Source: Xanthostigma xanthostigma (lineage: Eukaryota; Arthropoda; Insecta; Raphidioptera; Raphidiidae). Taken from it: DNA of 64,000 nt. The DNA lies in the NCBI GenBank assembly GCA_963575645.1, contig OY754464.1, positions 62,656,948-62,720,947 on the forward strand, given 5' to 3'. The notes under the pieces are model-generated. The model was not told where the DNA came from, ran no database searches, and saw nothing but the letters and a program-made list of their open reading frames with translations. Made by a program: the position numbers and the translations under genes. Below, piece after piece: positions 33,160 to 44,316 of the stretch; position 1 is the first letter of the stretch; every line of letters starts with the position of its first letter.

Positions 33160-33165
33160 TTATTC
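32818..33165 (-). pseudogene. RNase H domain of LINE ORF2
   Basis: The readable frame is YSAELYAILMALYRI, CSDSCSAIYALNN, then IIFIWTPGHSGITGNELADE and LARFATHS. These hold the RNase H residues: the E of AELYA, the D of CSDS, and the terminal D of NELADE. The WTPGHSGITGNELAD motif is nearly invariant in LINE RNase H domains. The first catalytic Asp and everything upstream are lost by 5' truncation. The frame ends at 32818; homology continues in other frames to about 32480. Confidence 0.85.
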
Positions 33166-33330
33166 GAAACTTTTTTCACGAAAATCTACACTTCAGGAAA
33201 TTTCGGGTCGTTATCGGACATTTCCCGAACTCTGTATAATGTGAATTTCATAATATACAGTTATACTTCTAGGTGAATCACGTATCGATTCTCTATTGCA
33301 ATAAGCTGCTTTGAAATCCAGTTTAATCTA

Positions 33331-33760
33331 TGTGCGCCAAGAGAGATGGGATACCAACAAAAAACAATTTTTTGACGCCAATCGTTAGTGCTACATTAGT
33401 GCCGGAAAATTGTGGAAAATATAGAAGGTTTCTGGACGTCAAGCTATTTGGAATACCTCTTAAACGACTTTTGAAAAATAAATTTTCGCCAATTGTTACC
33501 GTTGCGTTAGTGCCATATACTGTTAAAATTTAAAATTTCAGCGTTAGTGTCGAAAAACTGTAGAAAATATAGAGAGTTTCTGATGTCACATCTATCTTGA
33601 CTTAGAGTACGGCACTAACGTAGCACAAGCGACTGACATAAAAATAGACGCTGATGACCTCAGCTGTTGAGCGTCTATAATTCACAATCTCTCTCTCTCT
33701 CTCTCTCTCTTTGACATAAAAAATGTGTTTTTGATAGTGTCCCATCTGTCTTGACGCACA
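33331..33760. mobile_element. TA-flanked TIR element with internal repeats
   Basis: The ends are TGTGCGCCAAGAGAGATGGG and the complement of TGTGCGTCAAGACAGATGGG, with TA on each side (33329-33330, 33761-33762). The inside holds two diverged units containing GTTAGTGC..., CGCCAAT and AAAATATAGA-GTTTCTG. The mini-retroposon at 33645-33711 is inserted in it. Confidence 0.7.
33645..33711 (+). mobile_element. mini-retroposon, copy 1 (stem-loop plus (TC)n tail)
   Basis: This 67-nt unit opens with the stem AGACGCT, loop GATGACCTCAGCTGTTG, closing stem AGCGTCT, then ATAATTCACAATC and a (TC)n tail. It is flanked by TGACATAAAAA on both sides (33634-33644, 33712-33722), an 11-bp target duplication. A second copy with the same 5' boundary and a different duplication is at 52540-52585. 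It encodes nothing. The tail and duplications imply target-primed reverse transcription, presumably by a LINE enzyme. Confidence 0.75.
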
Positions 33761-33762
33761 TA

Positions 33763-34478
33763 TTTATAACATTATGTAAAATTTGTACACAGATAACACG
33801 TTTTACAGATATTAATGTAAATTGTAAATGTATAAAATCGGTTTAAAAACAACATAAGCCATTCTGCTTGACAACACTATTGACCACAGACATTATTGTA
33901 ACAACTTACACTACTTTGGGACAACAGGCCTCCGCAGGACCCGAGTTGCGGTGAGTTTCGTGTGGTAACTGGATGCAGAGTTCCGGTGCTCCGTGTTATT
34001 CCCGAACCCACTGAAACAAACCGTTGGTTGGTGTATTATTGTAGTTTCTTATTAAAGCAACGTTCCATAGAACAGTAAGTTATAACGTGCTCATACAAAT
34101 TTACAAACTGTTTTTTTTTACAATGTAACAACAGTACCGACAGTTTGGTTCAAATCTGAAGTTTATCATAATATTTAGTGCATGATGTAACGAATATTCG
34201 TATATTTCATATTTTTTGACATTCGCAATCGCGCAAAATTCATGCACATATTTTGCTAATAAAAATATCAGAAAAAAATAATATTTTTTTAATGTGAAAT
34301 AATATTATATCATATATATTAATACCCTAAGGTTAAAGATGTTTGCCTCCCTTTTTAGAAAAAACCTCACAATTATACATCGTTTTACAGATAATTGCTT
34401 GCTCTACTGACATCGACAACTAAAAAATTTATTATTGCTTTTGTTTTTGTAAATTAATTAAGATACAGCAACGCTGAA
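33763..34478. other. intergenic DNA, nothing recognised
   Basis: No gene or complete repeat was resolved. Confidence 0.4.
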
Positions 34479-34770
34479 CAACAACTGCCACCTGACGGCT
34501 TTAATTTTTAAACAACGTCAACACTTCGATCTGTCATTTGACCTTCATATTGTAATACAACAGACACAATACTGTGCATACTGCCATCCAACGGCTTTAA
34601 TTTTGAAAACAGCGAGCACAGCAATGCTGCATGATGCCATCTAACGGCTTAGCTCAACGCTTTTGCTACTTGCGCCTCTATATGACAATTTTAGTAAAAT
34701 ATTTCTTCGATCATCTGAGCTTCATATTGTAATACAACAAAAAGAAGAACGTTATAAGCAGTGTGCAAAA
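34479..34770. repeat. diverged tandem units with CTGCCA.C..ACGGCTT
   Basis: The block CTGCCAYCYRACGGCTT recurs about three times, and CTTCATATTGTAATACAACA occurs twice. Spacing is roughly 75-100 bp. This looks like an old local duplication. Confidence 0.55.
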
Positions 34771-34978
34771 TTAGAAACGAATTGAATACCTGCAATCAAA
34801 TTTAAAAAATAATTTTGTAAAGTGATAATTATTATACCTACTTATTAAGTGCGAATAATTCGCACAGGTCACACTAGTAAGACAAAAGATAGTAATTTCT
34901 TAGCATTTTTTTAAAAAAGTTTTTTTATAAACTTATTTTAAAAATTAATTTAAATTTTTTTCACTAATCATATACTTA

Positions 34979-35275
34979 GTCGGAGTGCCCGTCGGCAACA
35001 ATTTTACTGACAAATACTCTCCCCAACCTTTGTATATGGCTTCATTAGGCCTAGTCTGACGCCTATTTCCTCTATGACTTTTCTTGATTTTGGGGCGTTT
35101 TCCTTCTAAATTTTCCAAAAGATGTCGTTTTGACGACATGTAAAATATAGATATTGTTTGTTTTTTTAATTGGATAGCCTAAAAACTTCAACCAAAACGC
35201 TAAAATAATATTTTCTGACAAATAACATGAACCATTTAAAATGTCTGACACCTCGAATATGTCGACATATTCGAG
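34979..35275. mobile_element. TA MITE family copy B (one arm)
   Basis: It begins TA/GTCGGAGTGCCCGTC and follows the arm of the complete palindromic copy at 11828-12219. It ends near the small palindrome CCTCGAATATGTCGACATATTCGAGG (35251-35276). The opposite terminus is absent. Confidence 0.6.
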
Positions 35276-35305
35276 GTATCAGACATTTTAAATGGTTAAT
35301 GTTAT

Positions 35306-35722
35306 AGAAAATTGAATATCTTCGTTGAATTTAAAGGAACCGAAATAATGTTTTTAACATTTTTAAAATTATTATTGATGAACTATTATATTGTTAGTAT
35401 TTGAAGTGGAAACTTTCGAACTATGTGTACAAAAAAGGTTTTTTTTTCAAGTACCTACGCAAGGTCTGGCTTTTTTTATATACATAAAAGATGATACTTA
35501 TTTAACAGAGCAGATGTTGATCAGTTTCGTTATCGACACAACATACAGAAAATTGAATATCTCCGTTGAATTTAAAGACATCGAAATTTTTTTTAAGATT
35601 TTGAAAATTATTCATGATGTGGCACTATTATTATTTGTATTTTCGTCAAGTGGAAACTTTCTAATTACGTGTACAAAAAACTTTTTTTCTCAAATGTCTA
35701 CGTAAAGTCTGGCTTTTTTATG
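35306..35722. repeat. two tandem diverged units of about 170-180 bp
   Basis: Unit 1 (35306-35479) and unit 2 (35547-35722) both contain AGAAAATTGAATATCT, GTTGAATTTAAAG, AGTGGAAACTTTC, TGTGTACAAAAAA and GTCTGGCTTTTTT in the same order. Frames inside are not conserved as protein. Confidence 0.65.
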
Positions 35723-35879
35723 TAAAGAGTGACATACAATTATTATATAGTAATTCTGATATGCCAGACCAATAGTTCGTTGCAAGCATCAAAAAAACTT
35801 ATTAGAAATCCAATATTTCAATGACAGATATAGGCAGACGCGAGTAGCTGATCGGTACGGAGGCGGCTTATAGTCCAAG

Positions 35880-36362
35880 AGCCCGTTACACTAAAACCCT
35901 ATGGATCTCCGAATAGGCCAATTCTCGGATATTTGAAAAACTAAAACCCTGCTTAACAAAAAAATACAATGGTTGGCAGGCTGGAGTGGGCCGGACCGTG
36001 AAAAAGTGATAACTTTCGGTCACCGAAAAAAACGGTTATCCTATGCATCTTCGAATATAGAATCTTGTTTACTCTATTTTGAAGATTACGTTTTTAACGT
36101 GCTCAAACTCGTATGGTTGGCGGGTTCCAATGGGTCGAAGTCCCCGCCAACCACGTCTAAAGTTGATTCGCAAAAGAGGTATTCTTACCTCATAACGGAA
36201 TAGATTGAAATGACATTTAAATGAAAGGTTTTAACTTTTAAAATCGTTTCGTAGTGGGTTAGCAGGCAGTTTTTTTCTTTTAAGCAGGGTTTAAATTTCC
36301 CAAATATCCATGAACTGACCTATTCGGAGATCCATAGGGTTTTCATGTTATAGGCTCTCGTT
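35880..36362. mobile_element. foldback element D
   Basis: Inverted arms of about 85 nt share AACCCTATGGATCTCCGAAT and AAACCCTGCTTAA-like blocks, at the left from 35880 and at the right to 36362. No protein signature in between. Confidence 0.65.
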
Positions 36363-36445
36363 CTATTTAGTAGAAAAGGTTAAAAAAATAATTAAAGTGT
36401 AGCTATTGTTTGCTATACAATTGTTAAGAAACACCCATTGTTATA

Positions 36446-36640
36446 GTCAGAGTGCCCGTCGGCAGAATTTTACTGACAAATACTCTCCCCAAACTTTGTA
36501 TATGGCTTCATTAGGCCTAGTCTGACACCTATTTCCTCTATGACTTTTTTTGATTTTGGGGCGCTTTCCCTCTAAGTTTTGCGAAACATGTCATTTTGAC
36601 GACATGTAAAAAATGTATAGAGATTGTTTGTTTTTCTTTC
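36446..36640. mobile_element. TA MITE family copy C (one arm)
   Basis: It begins TA/GTCAGAGTGCCCGTC and follows the arm of the copy at 11828 for about 195 nt before homology fades near a poly-T run. Confidence 0.6.
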
Positions 36641-37559
36641 GTTGACAATTTTTTTTTTAAATTGGAATTTGTTCCTTGAAAAAATTTAAGAAATTTTTGT
36701 CTCTTGCGATTTTTTAAAAAAAGCTACGTTTCGGCAGTAAAAAATTTTGGAAATTCAAATTCTGGACCGTGGATATCTCTGGACCGTGGAAAATACAGGG
36801 TTTGGAGAAAAATGTTTGAAACAAATGTCTCATATTTTTTCACGGCCCATCGAATGCTGATGTGAAAAACGAGGGTTCCCATTAAAAAAAAAGTTGACCC
36901 TGGATGACCTTGAACCGTCGACCCAAGGTCAAAAGTGATCATGGTATCCGATGTCCCCCTTCGAACCAGTCAACTTTGCCCTGAACCATTTTTCGATTGT
37001 GCCCTACCGTGAAAAGATAATCTCATCCGAAGATTAAAATGACTCACCTGTATAACGTTATTTTTACTATACGCAACTTTACGCCACTAGTGTTAAATGT
37101 ATAATTTCGCAACAGCTATACAGGCATTAAAAGCAGCAATGTTATAGACGGGTGTGCTTAAAACAATTTGTAGGCCCTGTTTTCGCACCGACTTAATGCG
37201 TAATACAGATCTTCAAATCTGTGAACTGTGAATCTGAAATTTAATTAATTTATTGAATGACCTTTAAGTTGTTATCTGACTTGAGCTCACTGGTAATCCA
37301 GGATTACAAACGAATCACGTTCCAGGATTAAAATGGAATTAAGTGCAGTGTATCGGATTTATGGTGTGCCTTGTAACATTCGTGTTATTTCGCTTGTAGG
37401 CTCGTATATAAAGACTTTTAAAATGTGAACGGCGCGTATATTTTTGGTCACAATCAGTGGCGATAGTGAAAATTTTAAATGAGTGTTCTGCAGGGTCAGC
37501 CAGAGTATAATTAAATTATGAATAAAATCCATGTTTAAGACGTTTTAAATATTAACTTT
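36641..37559. other. intergenic DNA, nothing recognised
   Basis: No domain or complete repeat. The frame at 36724-36942 (minus) is unsupported. Confidence 0.35.
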
Positions 37560-37840
37560 TTTCAAACATCACTGACAATGAGATTAAATTTATTTGGGGT
37601 GATAAGACACTTAATATCTCACAAACACTGCGACCTAAATGATCTTTCGTGAATCCTCTAATAGTATTATTCCCAGTCGGGTAGAATGCTTTTTATGAAC
37701 CCTATTACCTTGCTGGGGGCTGCTCTCCATATGTTCTCAGGCCTGTTGAGATATAGCAGCCTTTTGGACATTTAACATTCCCATAGGATGTGTTCAGCAG
37801 TTTCTTTGGTTTCTTTAATATGTAACACTAACGTTGACTG
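37560..37840 (-). pseudogene. LINE ORF2 C-terminal zinc-finger remnant
   Basis: The minus strand reads ETAEHILWEC, a stop, MSKRLLYLNRPENIW, then AAPSKVIGFIKSILPDWE in one frame. ETAEHIL.EC is the histidine/cysteine end of the late zinc finger of RNase H-bearing LINEs, and PSK...F.KS.. is the usual tail after it. The in-frame stop makes it a pseudogene. It abuts the TTAA element at 37850. Confidence 0.65.
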
Positions 37841-37849
37841 TGTATTTAA

Positions 37850-38303
37850 AGGCCGCTGTACACGAGGCTAGAAACACTGTTGGGACTTCTGCTGGTCGGC
37901 AGGCTGCGTATGAGGCTGGAAATGACGTCACTGCGACCTCGCCTGCTAGCTCACAAGATAGATTTTAAAATTAAAATAGGGGCAATTTTTCGTGCTAGGT
38001 TGTCTGCTAGGTATGAGCAAGTACCAATCAGGAAGCCGTATCTTGTCACGTGGGCGACATGAACAAACGCCCACAAAAAAACACTGTGCCATAGCAGAGA
38101 TACCAGATTGTGTGTTCTGTTTAGAGACAATAAACGTCCACTTTTGTTACCGTTCTATTACTGCGCGCGCACCGAATCTACCTGCAGAGCAAGCTTGTAA
38201 AGACGTCTCGTGTGAAGCGCGCACATACTAGCAATCCAAAAAACCAGCGCTAGAAAACTAGTAGTGAAATCTAGCGGTAGTTCCAGTCTCGTGTGCACAG
38301 GAC
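37850..38303. mobile_element. TTAA-flanked non-autonomous element, copy 2
   Basis: It is flanked by TTAA on both sides (37846-37849, 38304-38307). The ends are AGGCCGCTGTACACGAGGCT and the complement of GTCCTGTGCACACGAGACT. It shares CTTGTCACGTGGGCGACATG and AATAAACGTCCACTTTTGTT blocks with copy 1 at 1284-2156 but lacks the hAT insert. Confidence 0.8.
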
Positions 38304-38827
38304 TTAACTCTATGTACTAGCATGATGTATTGGTTAAATATGGAAAATACAATTCATTCTAAAAAAAATGGAGGATCTAAAATTTTGGTTGTTCTGCAGC
38401 TCTGCAGCCCTCATAGAGAAGCCGTCACTGGTCACGATAAAAGTGACACAAAAATTCACTTTTTTCTATGCTTCGTGCGTAACAAAAATATTCTATCAGA
38501 TCAATGTCAGTAGACTACAGAGGTTACCTCGTTCAATGAATGATATCTACTAGCAGATCGTTCATATTATATCAACCACGCAATATCAATTGACATCAAC
38601 CCCTCACTACTCTCAAACGGAGCGAGGCAACCTCTGTAACTAACCTGACTATCGGCTATGCAATACTTATTTCATTGATTTTTGTGCTACTCTTATAAAT
38701 GTTGTTCTGCAATCTATTTAAATTTCAATTTACGCCACCGTCGATTCTAGAATTTTTTATCTAAACTTAACTGTATGGCAGTAAAAGGTAACAAAACGGG
38801 TCCCACGCGTTTCAGAATGGCTTTTAA

Positions 38828-38925
38828 AGACCGTGCACACTTGTCTAGCATAGTACTGCACGACCTGCACAGCACAAACCTGCAACCTACACAATGTCGC
38901 ACACTAGACCAGTATAAACTATAAT
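38828..38925. mobile_element. partial copy 2 of the CACACCTGTC TIR family
   Basis: It starts GACCGTGCACACTTGTCTAG and continues with CACGACCTGCACAG and CGCACACTAGACCAG, as at 19651. The other end is missing. Confidence 0.5.
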
Positions 38926-39022
38926 TGTGAAAAATAACTAATAATTTAGAGTGATGATGATCCTGTTTAAATATTGGAAGATTAAAGGTTGAAACCTGAT
39001 GACATAGGATCAATGAACTAAG

Positions 39023-39158
39023 CAAATACTGAAGATTTTTTTTATTGCATTTTATTGTCTGACGTTTATGGCGTTTTCTTCTATATTCTTCGAAGATGGC
39101 ATAAAGTTTGCCGAAACGTCAGACAATAAAATGCAATAAAAAAAACCTTCAGTATTTG
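39023..39158. mobile_element. hairpin MITE (AATACTGAAG ends)
   Basis: Arms of 46-47 nt share ATTGCATTTTATTGTCTGAC and its complement. The loop contains GAAGATGGC and the right arm begins GCCGAAACGTC. Confidence 0.75.
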
Positions 39159-39430
39159 CATAAACTATAACAATAAATAATATTTGTTTTTATTTGTTAT
39201 ATCTAGAAATAGCAAATAACGTGTCAAAGTGAATATAATTAAATAGGATTCTCAAAGAATTCATCGGAACAGATAAGTTATTATATATCCTTTGACACGC
39301 GTCTAGGCCCTTTACTGCCTAATGTAGTACAGTCTGTCTAGTATTATAGGAATGTACAGTAGAGTTTCAAGTAAATAAACAACTATTCCTTTTGACTATT
39401 AATGCGCACAGTAAAATAAAGGGCGATGGT

Positions 39431-39619
39431 CAGTGGCGGATCCAGGATTACGGCAAGGGGGGGGGGAGTCTTGAAAAATTTTTACTCCTTTTGCGGAGAA
39501 TTCATGAAAAACATGAGAAGCTTTTTTTTTATCGCGCAGTAAGATTTTAATTTGGGATTTTTGATTCTCTGGAAGGGGGGGGTTTGAACCCGAAAACTCC
39601 CCTCGTGGATCCGCCACTG
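39431..39619. mobile_element. hAT-type MITE, 189 bp
   Basis: Perfect ends CAGTGGCGGATCCA, flanked by the perfect 8-bp duplication GCGATGGT (39423-39430, 39620-39627). G-rich runs lie just inside both ends. No protein. Confidence 0.9.
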
Positions 39620-39756
39620 GCGATGGTAGAGTAAAATTCTAAAGAGCTTGAAAGTCCTCTGCAATGCTCCACTCAGAATCCTATAACAACTTTTTTTGCA
39701 ACCTAAAACTCGTATTATACCATTATTAAGTCTAACAATATGCGTAGGTAAAAAGG

Positions 39757-40193
39757 GCTTTGTTGCCAAATTCCAGACAACAATGAATGCAAGAAAGGAA
39801 AGAACGATCCAGCGCATATATAAACCACTGAATGGCAAAGTGGACGAGCAGTCATACATGATGTTTCATCGAGTAAACAATCGACATAAATTGACAGTTA
39901 GTACCGTGAACAGTACTGAGGTAACTGCTGAGATAAATAAATAAATGAACTGTGTAAATGATCGTGTGTATATAGTTAATAAATAAACAGTGTGCTAAAT
40001 AAATTTTGGTGTGTTCCTGTGTTGTAAATATTTTGTGTGCATAAATAGTGACTTTGTATTCTTTTATTTTATTAGTTAGAATTGTTGTTTTGTCTATGTT
40101 ACGTTATAAAGAATTACTTTTCGTCTGTTTGTTTATTTGTTTCACTATTGTAAATAAATATTTTCCACCACGAACTAGAACAGTTTTGTTACA
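39757..40193 (+). mobile_element. solo LTR fragment, family copy 2
   Basis: It aligns with the later part of 29756-30455, from CAACAATGAATGCA through CGAACTAGAACAGTTTTGTT to TTACA. The 5' part is missing or unrecognisable. Confidence 0.65.
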
Positions 40194-41618
40194 ATATGTT
40201 GTAAGATTAATTTTTAAAATCTGAAAGCATGTTAAGCTTTTTGTAGAACGTAATTATTTTTTTTAGCTTGGAAAAGCTGAGATTCCTCTTCTGCTTTTCA
40301 GGTTTCATACCACTAACTATAAAAACATCATTTTAATTATAAAAGGGTATAGCTGGATTGATATGGCGAGTTGGCCCCCAAACGGCAACCTATATTGAAA
40401 CTTATGTTTTAATATCGACATGATGTACGAACTGTTTTTATATATGTTTTTCCCCCGCACTTCCCTTCGACCTTGAGATATAGAGCAAAAACGAGGCTAC
40501 GTACGACTATCGTTCAAGGAGTCATATCTCGAAAACTATTTAAGATAAAGAGGTAAAACCAACGCGAGCCTTCAGGTAACCTTTAAGAGCCCATTTTATA
40601 TATATTTTTTTTATTTTTCCGAACAATTACGCACATTATAAAAACATAAATAAAAATATAATTATTATTTTTTCAGTGGTGTTATCTGTGAAATAATATT
40701 ATATGTTGTGGTACTTGACATTCACTATCACTCATACAAATTGCGTTAGAAAAAGGTTGGTGCAACACTTAAAAAAAATTGACGCGCATCACGTCATATA
40801 AGGATACAAACTTGTCATAGGATACACATATATAAATATTTTGTGAATTAAAATTATTGCTAGAAAAGATTGAATGAAAATATAAACAATTGTCAGGAAA
40901 ATATTGATTTCATACGGCGCGGCGCTGGGAATTATACGAGAGACAGCTAATTCGTACTTATTGCACTGCTTGTTATTAAAAACAAAGTCCCCTATACTCA
41001 TAACAATTATTTAATAGTTTTCAGTACAATGAAACATTTTAACTTAAAAAAAAAACCGTTTTTAATATCTATTTCATTTTTAAGGTTTTAGTGTATGTAG
41101 ATTTACATCCGAAAAAATCGGATCGGTCAGTTAGTTATTATAATATTGTATTATCGTCGGAAATACATACGTATGCAAAATTTCAACTCAATCAGATAAC
41201 TGGAAGTAGTTAAAAAAGCTGCCGCAAGATATGAAATCAAGATTGTTATTAACAAATATACAAGTTCAAGCTAAATAAAACCGTTAAAAAATATACTAGT
41301 ATGTATTTCGTATGTAATGCTTTTTAACAGACTTCAAAAAAGGAGGAGGTTCTATGTTCGACTGTATATTTTTATTTATTTTTTTTTATGTATGTTCACC
41401 GATTTCTCCGTCAATTATGGGCCGATTTTCAAAATTCTTTTTTTATTCGAAAGAGTGCATTTCCGAGGTGGTCCCATCGGAACCAAGTCAGGATCTGATG
41501 GTGGAATCCGGAGAAATCGAGGGAAACTCTCAAATTTTACCCATTGCAATACTTCATAAAATAACTGCATAATTTATTCAGTAAATATCTAACACTAATA
41601 AAAAAAAGAGAAAAATAA
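40194..41618. other. intergenic DNA with a dispersed repeat block
   Basis: A block at about 41326-41370 (AACAGACTTCAAAAAAGGAG, GAGGTTCTATGTTCGACTG) resembles a dispersed insect repeat. The frames here are unsupported. Confidence 0.35.
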
Positions 41619-41839
41619 AATATTTTTAACAAAAAAATTGAACCGACTTCAAAATATGCACTAAAAAGTAATAAAATAATTACAATTATTGTTATTTTTG
41701 GAGTCGGTGTCAGCCAAGGAAACACTATAATATACCTAGCAATAACATCGACTCCAAAAATAACAATAATTGTAATTATTTTATTACTTTTTAGTGTATA
41801 TTTTGAAGTCGGTTCAATTTTTTTGTTAAAAATATTTTT
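41619..41839. mobile_element. hairpin element (AACCGACTTCAAAA arms)
   Basis: Arms of about 88 nt share TTGAACCGACTTCAAAATAT, AATAATTACAATTATTGTTA and GGAGTCG around a 45-nt loop. They are nearly perfect complements, suggesting a young or gene-converted hairpin. Confidence 0.75.
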
Positions 41840-41964
41840 ATGAGACTCGTTGGTCGCTCATTGGGTACTGACAAATCACAAATCGTCAATAAAGTAATGA
41901 ATTCTAGACTAAATATGTAAACTACAATAATTATTCTTTCTATTTGAATGAAGATTTTATTTAA

Positions 41965-42079
41965 ATTGAAGGAGATTTAATTTGGTTGAGGAACAATTGA
42001 AAAAATAAGCTTTACCAGAGTATCGCTTGTGGCCTCATTTTTTCAATTGTTCCTCAACCAAATTAAATCTCCTTCAATA
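41965..42079. mobile_element. small hairpin element (ATTGAAGGAGATTTAATT arms)
   Basis: Perfect arms of about 41 nt, from ATTGAAGGAGATTTAATTTG to AACAATTGAAAAAAT, surround a loop of about 33 nt. Confidence 0.75.
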
Positions 42080-43160
42080 CATATTTCTGGAACAAAACTA
42101 CCACCAATAATTTTATTTAAAATAAAACATAAAATAGATTTCAACGAGTTTTCTTGTATTATAACTTTCTTAAATGGCTTTTCAATTTACGTTACCTTTA
42201 CGAAAACTTAGCACGTTCTTAATGACGCGCCATGCCAATTTACTGCCGCCGTCTGACTGGCTGAGGTCTTTGGTTCTCAGTGCGACACCCGTGCCCCCCG
42301 AAGTACGGTGATCAGCCGCCCCCAACGCCACTCCGTCTGAAAGAACAGTGTAACTATCACAGAGTGCATTATTGGGGGCGCTGAGCGCTTGGAAAGGGAT
42401 AAAAGTGAATAACTATGTCGGGGGGCATTAAATTCATTCGAAAAAATGTGAAAACCGGTTGACCTGCCGGCCAAACCTAAAACTTCATAGGTCATATTAT
42501 ATGTTAAATTTAGAAAATGGATACTATTGCGTTTATAATACATTAAAGAAGGTTATAAAAAAACAAGCAGATTAGGAGTTATGCGAATAAAAAACATAAA
42601 TAGATCTTTTTAATTTTTATGGTAGTGTATTAATGTAAATCAGATATTATACAGATTTTTTTCTAAATCGGTCTAGTTGTTCTTTTGTTTAAACAAAAAA
42701 GCCTGCTAAAATAGTGAATTCTACACACCTTGCCCAAATAAAAAAAAATGTTATCGACTTCGTTAAGATCTCAATCGAAAAGTGTTAACTCGATTATGAT
42801 CCTTAAGAAATTTTATTCAAATCGGTTCAGCCGGTTTTGTTTAAATAAAATGACTGCATAAAAGTCGATTTGATATTTAGTAAATTTTTTTTTATGAACA
42901 ATGCTTTAATTCATCAACAAACTGTTACTCATTTTCTATTCTGTTCGTGTTTGATGCTAATATTTAAGACAAAGAAAGGGGGATTTTGATTGTACATTAA
43001 TTATAGACTTAAGTTAAATTCTAAATTATTGAGTATGTCAACACTCAACATTCAACAGTAAGCTATAAGCATAGCATTAAAACAATATTTACTTATAGGC
43101 AAGACGGTGAGGAGTTTTGGGTGTATTTTTCGGGCACAGGCGAGATTACCTATTGTTGCA
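42080..43160. other. intergenic DNA with a GC-richer patch
   Basis: 42230-42480 is clearly more GC-rich than its surroundings but shows no domain or terminal repeats. Nothing else was recognised. Confidence 0.35.
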
Positions 43161-44316
43161 ATTTTGTTTTCCACTAATATGCTAGACGACAAGGAGGTAA
43201 ATACATTCAAAAGTGCATTATTCGGGCACAGGCCAGATTATTGTTGGAATCGCTTCGTTTTAGGGTGTAGTTCAATCCCCTAAGTTTGCTTACAAATTGT
43301 TGGGGTGCTTGATTTTATAATTAACAATTAGTGACGAAAATAGCGTTTTTTTCTCTATTTTCTTTAATATCTCCGTTCCTCTTGACTTTTAGTATAGCAT
43401 ATGCATTGAGAAAGTTGCTCCTTATGAAAATTCCTAAAAAATGAGCACTGACAGAGGTCGCTAAGTGCAATTGTTAACATGAAAATAGCCCCGAAAGTTT
43501 AAAAAACACGTTTTTTTCACTAGTTTTTTACTAAAAAATGACCGCACATAGATGGCTGAAAATTCTCAAAAAAATGTCTATGTTGACCCAAACATGCATG
43601 AATAATTTTAGCGTCATCGGTCAATTACTTCTCGAGTAATTAACGATCACTTTTTTTTGTTTCCTTAATTGAAAATTGCGCCATTTTTTTCACAAACGGG
43701 TTTCGCTGGTAAGACCGAGCCAGAAAAATCACAAATCTATTCAACTTTAGTGTCCCGTTGGAACTTTTGGAAAAAATTAATTCTAACCGATTTTATAACG
43801 ATTGAATATTGGAATTGTTATAAGGTTTTATACGTTTGTCTAAAATTGGTATCGCTAAAGAAATCGTTATAAAATCGGTTAGAATTAATTTTTTTCCAAA
43901 AATTCCAACGGGAATTTTCAGCCATCTATGTGCGGTCATTTTTTAGTAAAAAATAGTGAAAAAAACGTGTTTTTTAAACTTTCGGGGCTATTTGCAAGTT
44001 AACAATTGCACTTAGCGACCTCTGTCAGTGCTCATTTTTTAGGAAATTTCATAAGGAACGACTTTCTCAATGCATATGCTATACTAAAAGTCAAGAGGAA
44101 CGGAGATATTAAAGTCAATACAGTAAAAAACACTATTTTCGTCACTAATTGTTAATTATAAAATCAAGCACATCAACAATTTGTAAGCAAACTTAGGGGG
44201 TCGAACTACACCCTAAAACGAAGCGATTCCAACAATAATCTGGCCTGTGCCCGAATAATGCACTTTTTAATGTTTTTACCTCCTTGTCGTCTAGCCTATT
44301 AGTGGAAAACAAAATT
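43161..44316. mobile_element. foldback element E, about 1.16 kb
   Basis: Arms of roughly 400 nt share ATTTTGTTTTCCACTAATAT, GCATTATTCGGGCACAGGCC, GCACTGACAGAGGTCGCTAA and CCGCACATAGATGGCTGAAA blocks. The inner pair GAATTAATTTTTTTCC/CGATTTTATAACGATT forms a second stem. No transposase. Confidence 0.75.

Larger units (their letters stand above)
31660..33235. mobile_element. foldback element C interrupted by a LINE
   Basis: The left arm (31660-31895) and right arm (32060-32275) share CACCCCCACTTTCTCAT-like, TCCGAAGAGAAATATCGAAC-like and TGCACCCCCAAATGAATGCT-like blocks. The outermost part of the right arm (AAAAAAGTTTCGAA to TCGGACATTTCC) has been displaced to 33160-33235 by a LINE. No transposase. 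Confidence 0.65.

Noticed and set aside
33640..33690. Hammerhead-ribozyme reading of the CTGATGA in the mini-retroposon
   Set aside because: CTGATGA is followed by a short stem, but the required GAAA before the third stem is absent, so a self-cleaving hammerhead is not supported.
33340..33720. CRISPR-like array suggested by recurrent GTTAGTG units
   Set aside because: Units are diverged, unevenly spaced and within a eukaryotic TIR element; there are no identical repeats or spacers.
38515..38640. Inverted CAGAGGTT.CCTCG motifs
   Set aside because: The match is short and the flanks give no duplication; too weak to call an element.
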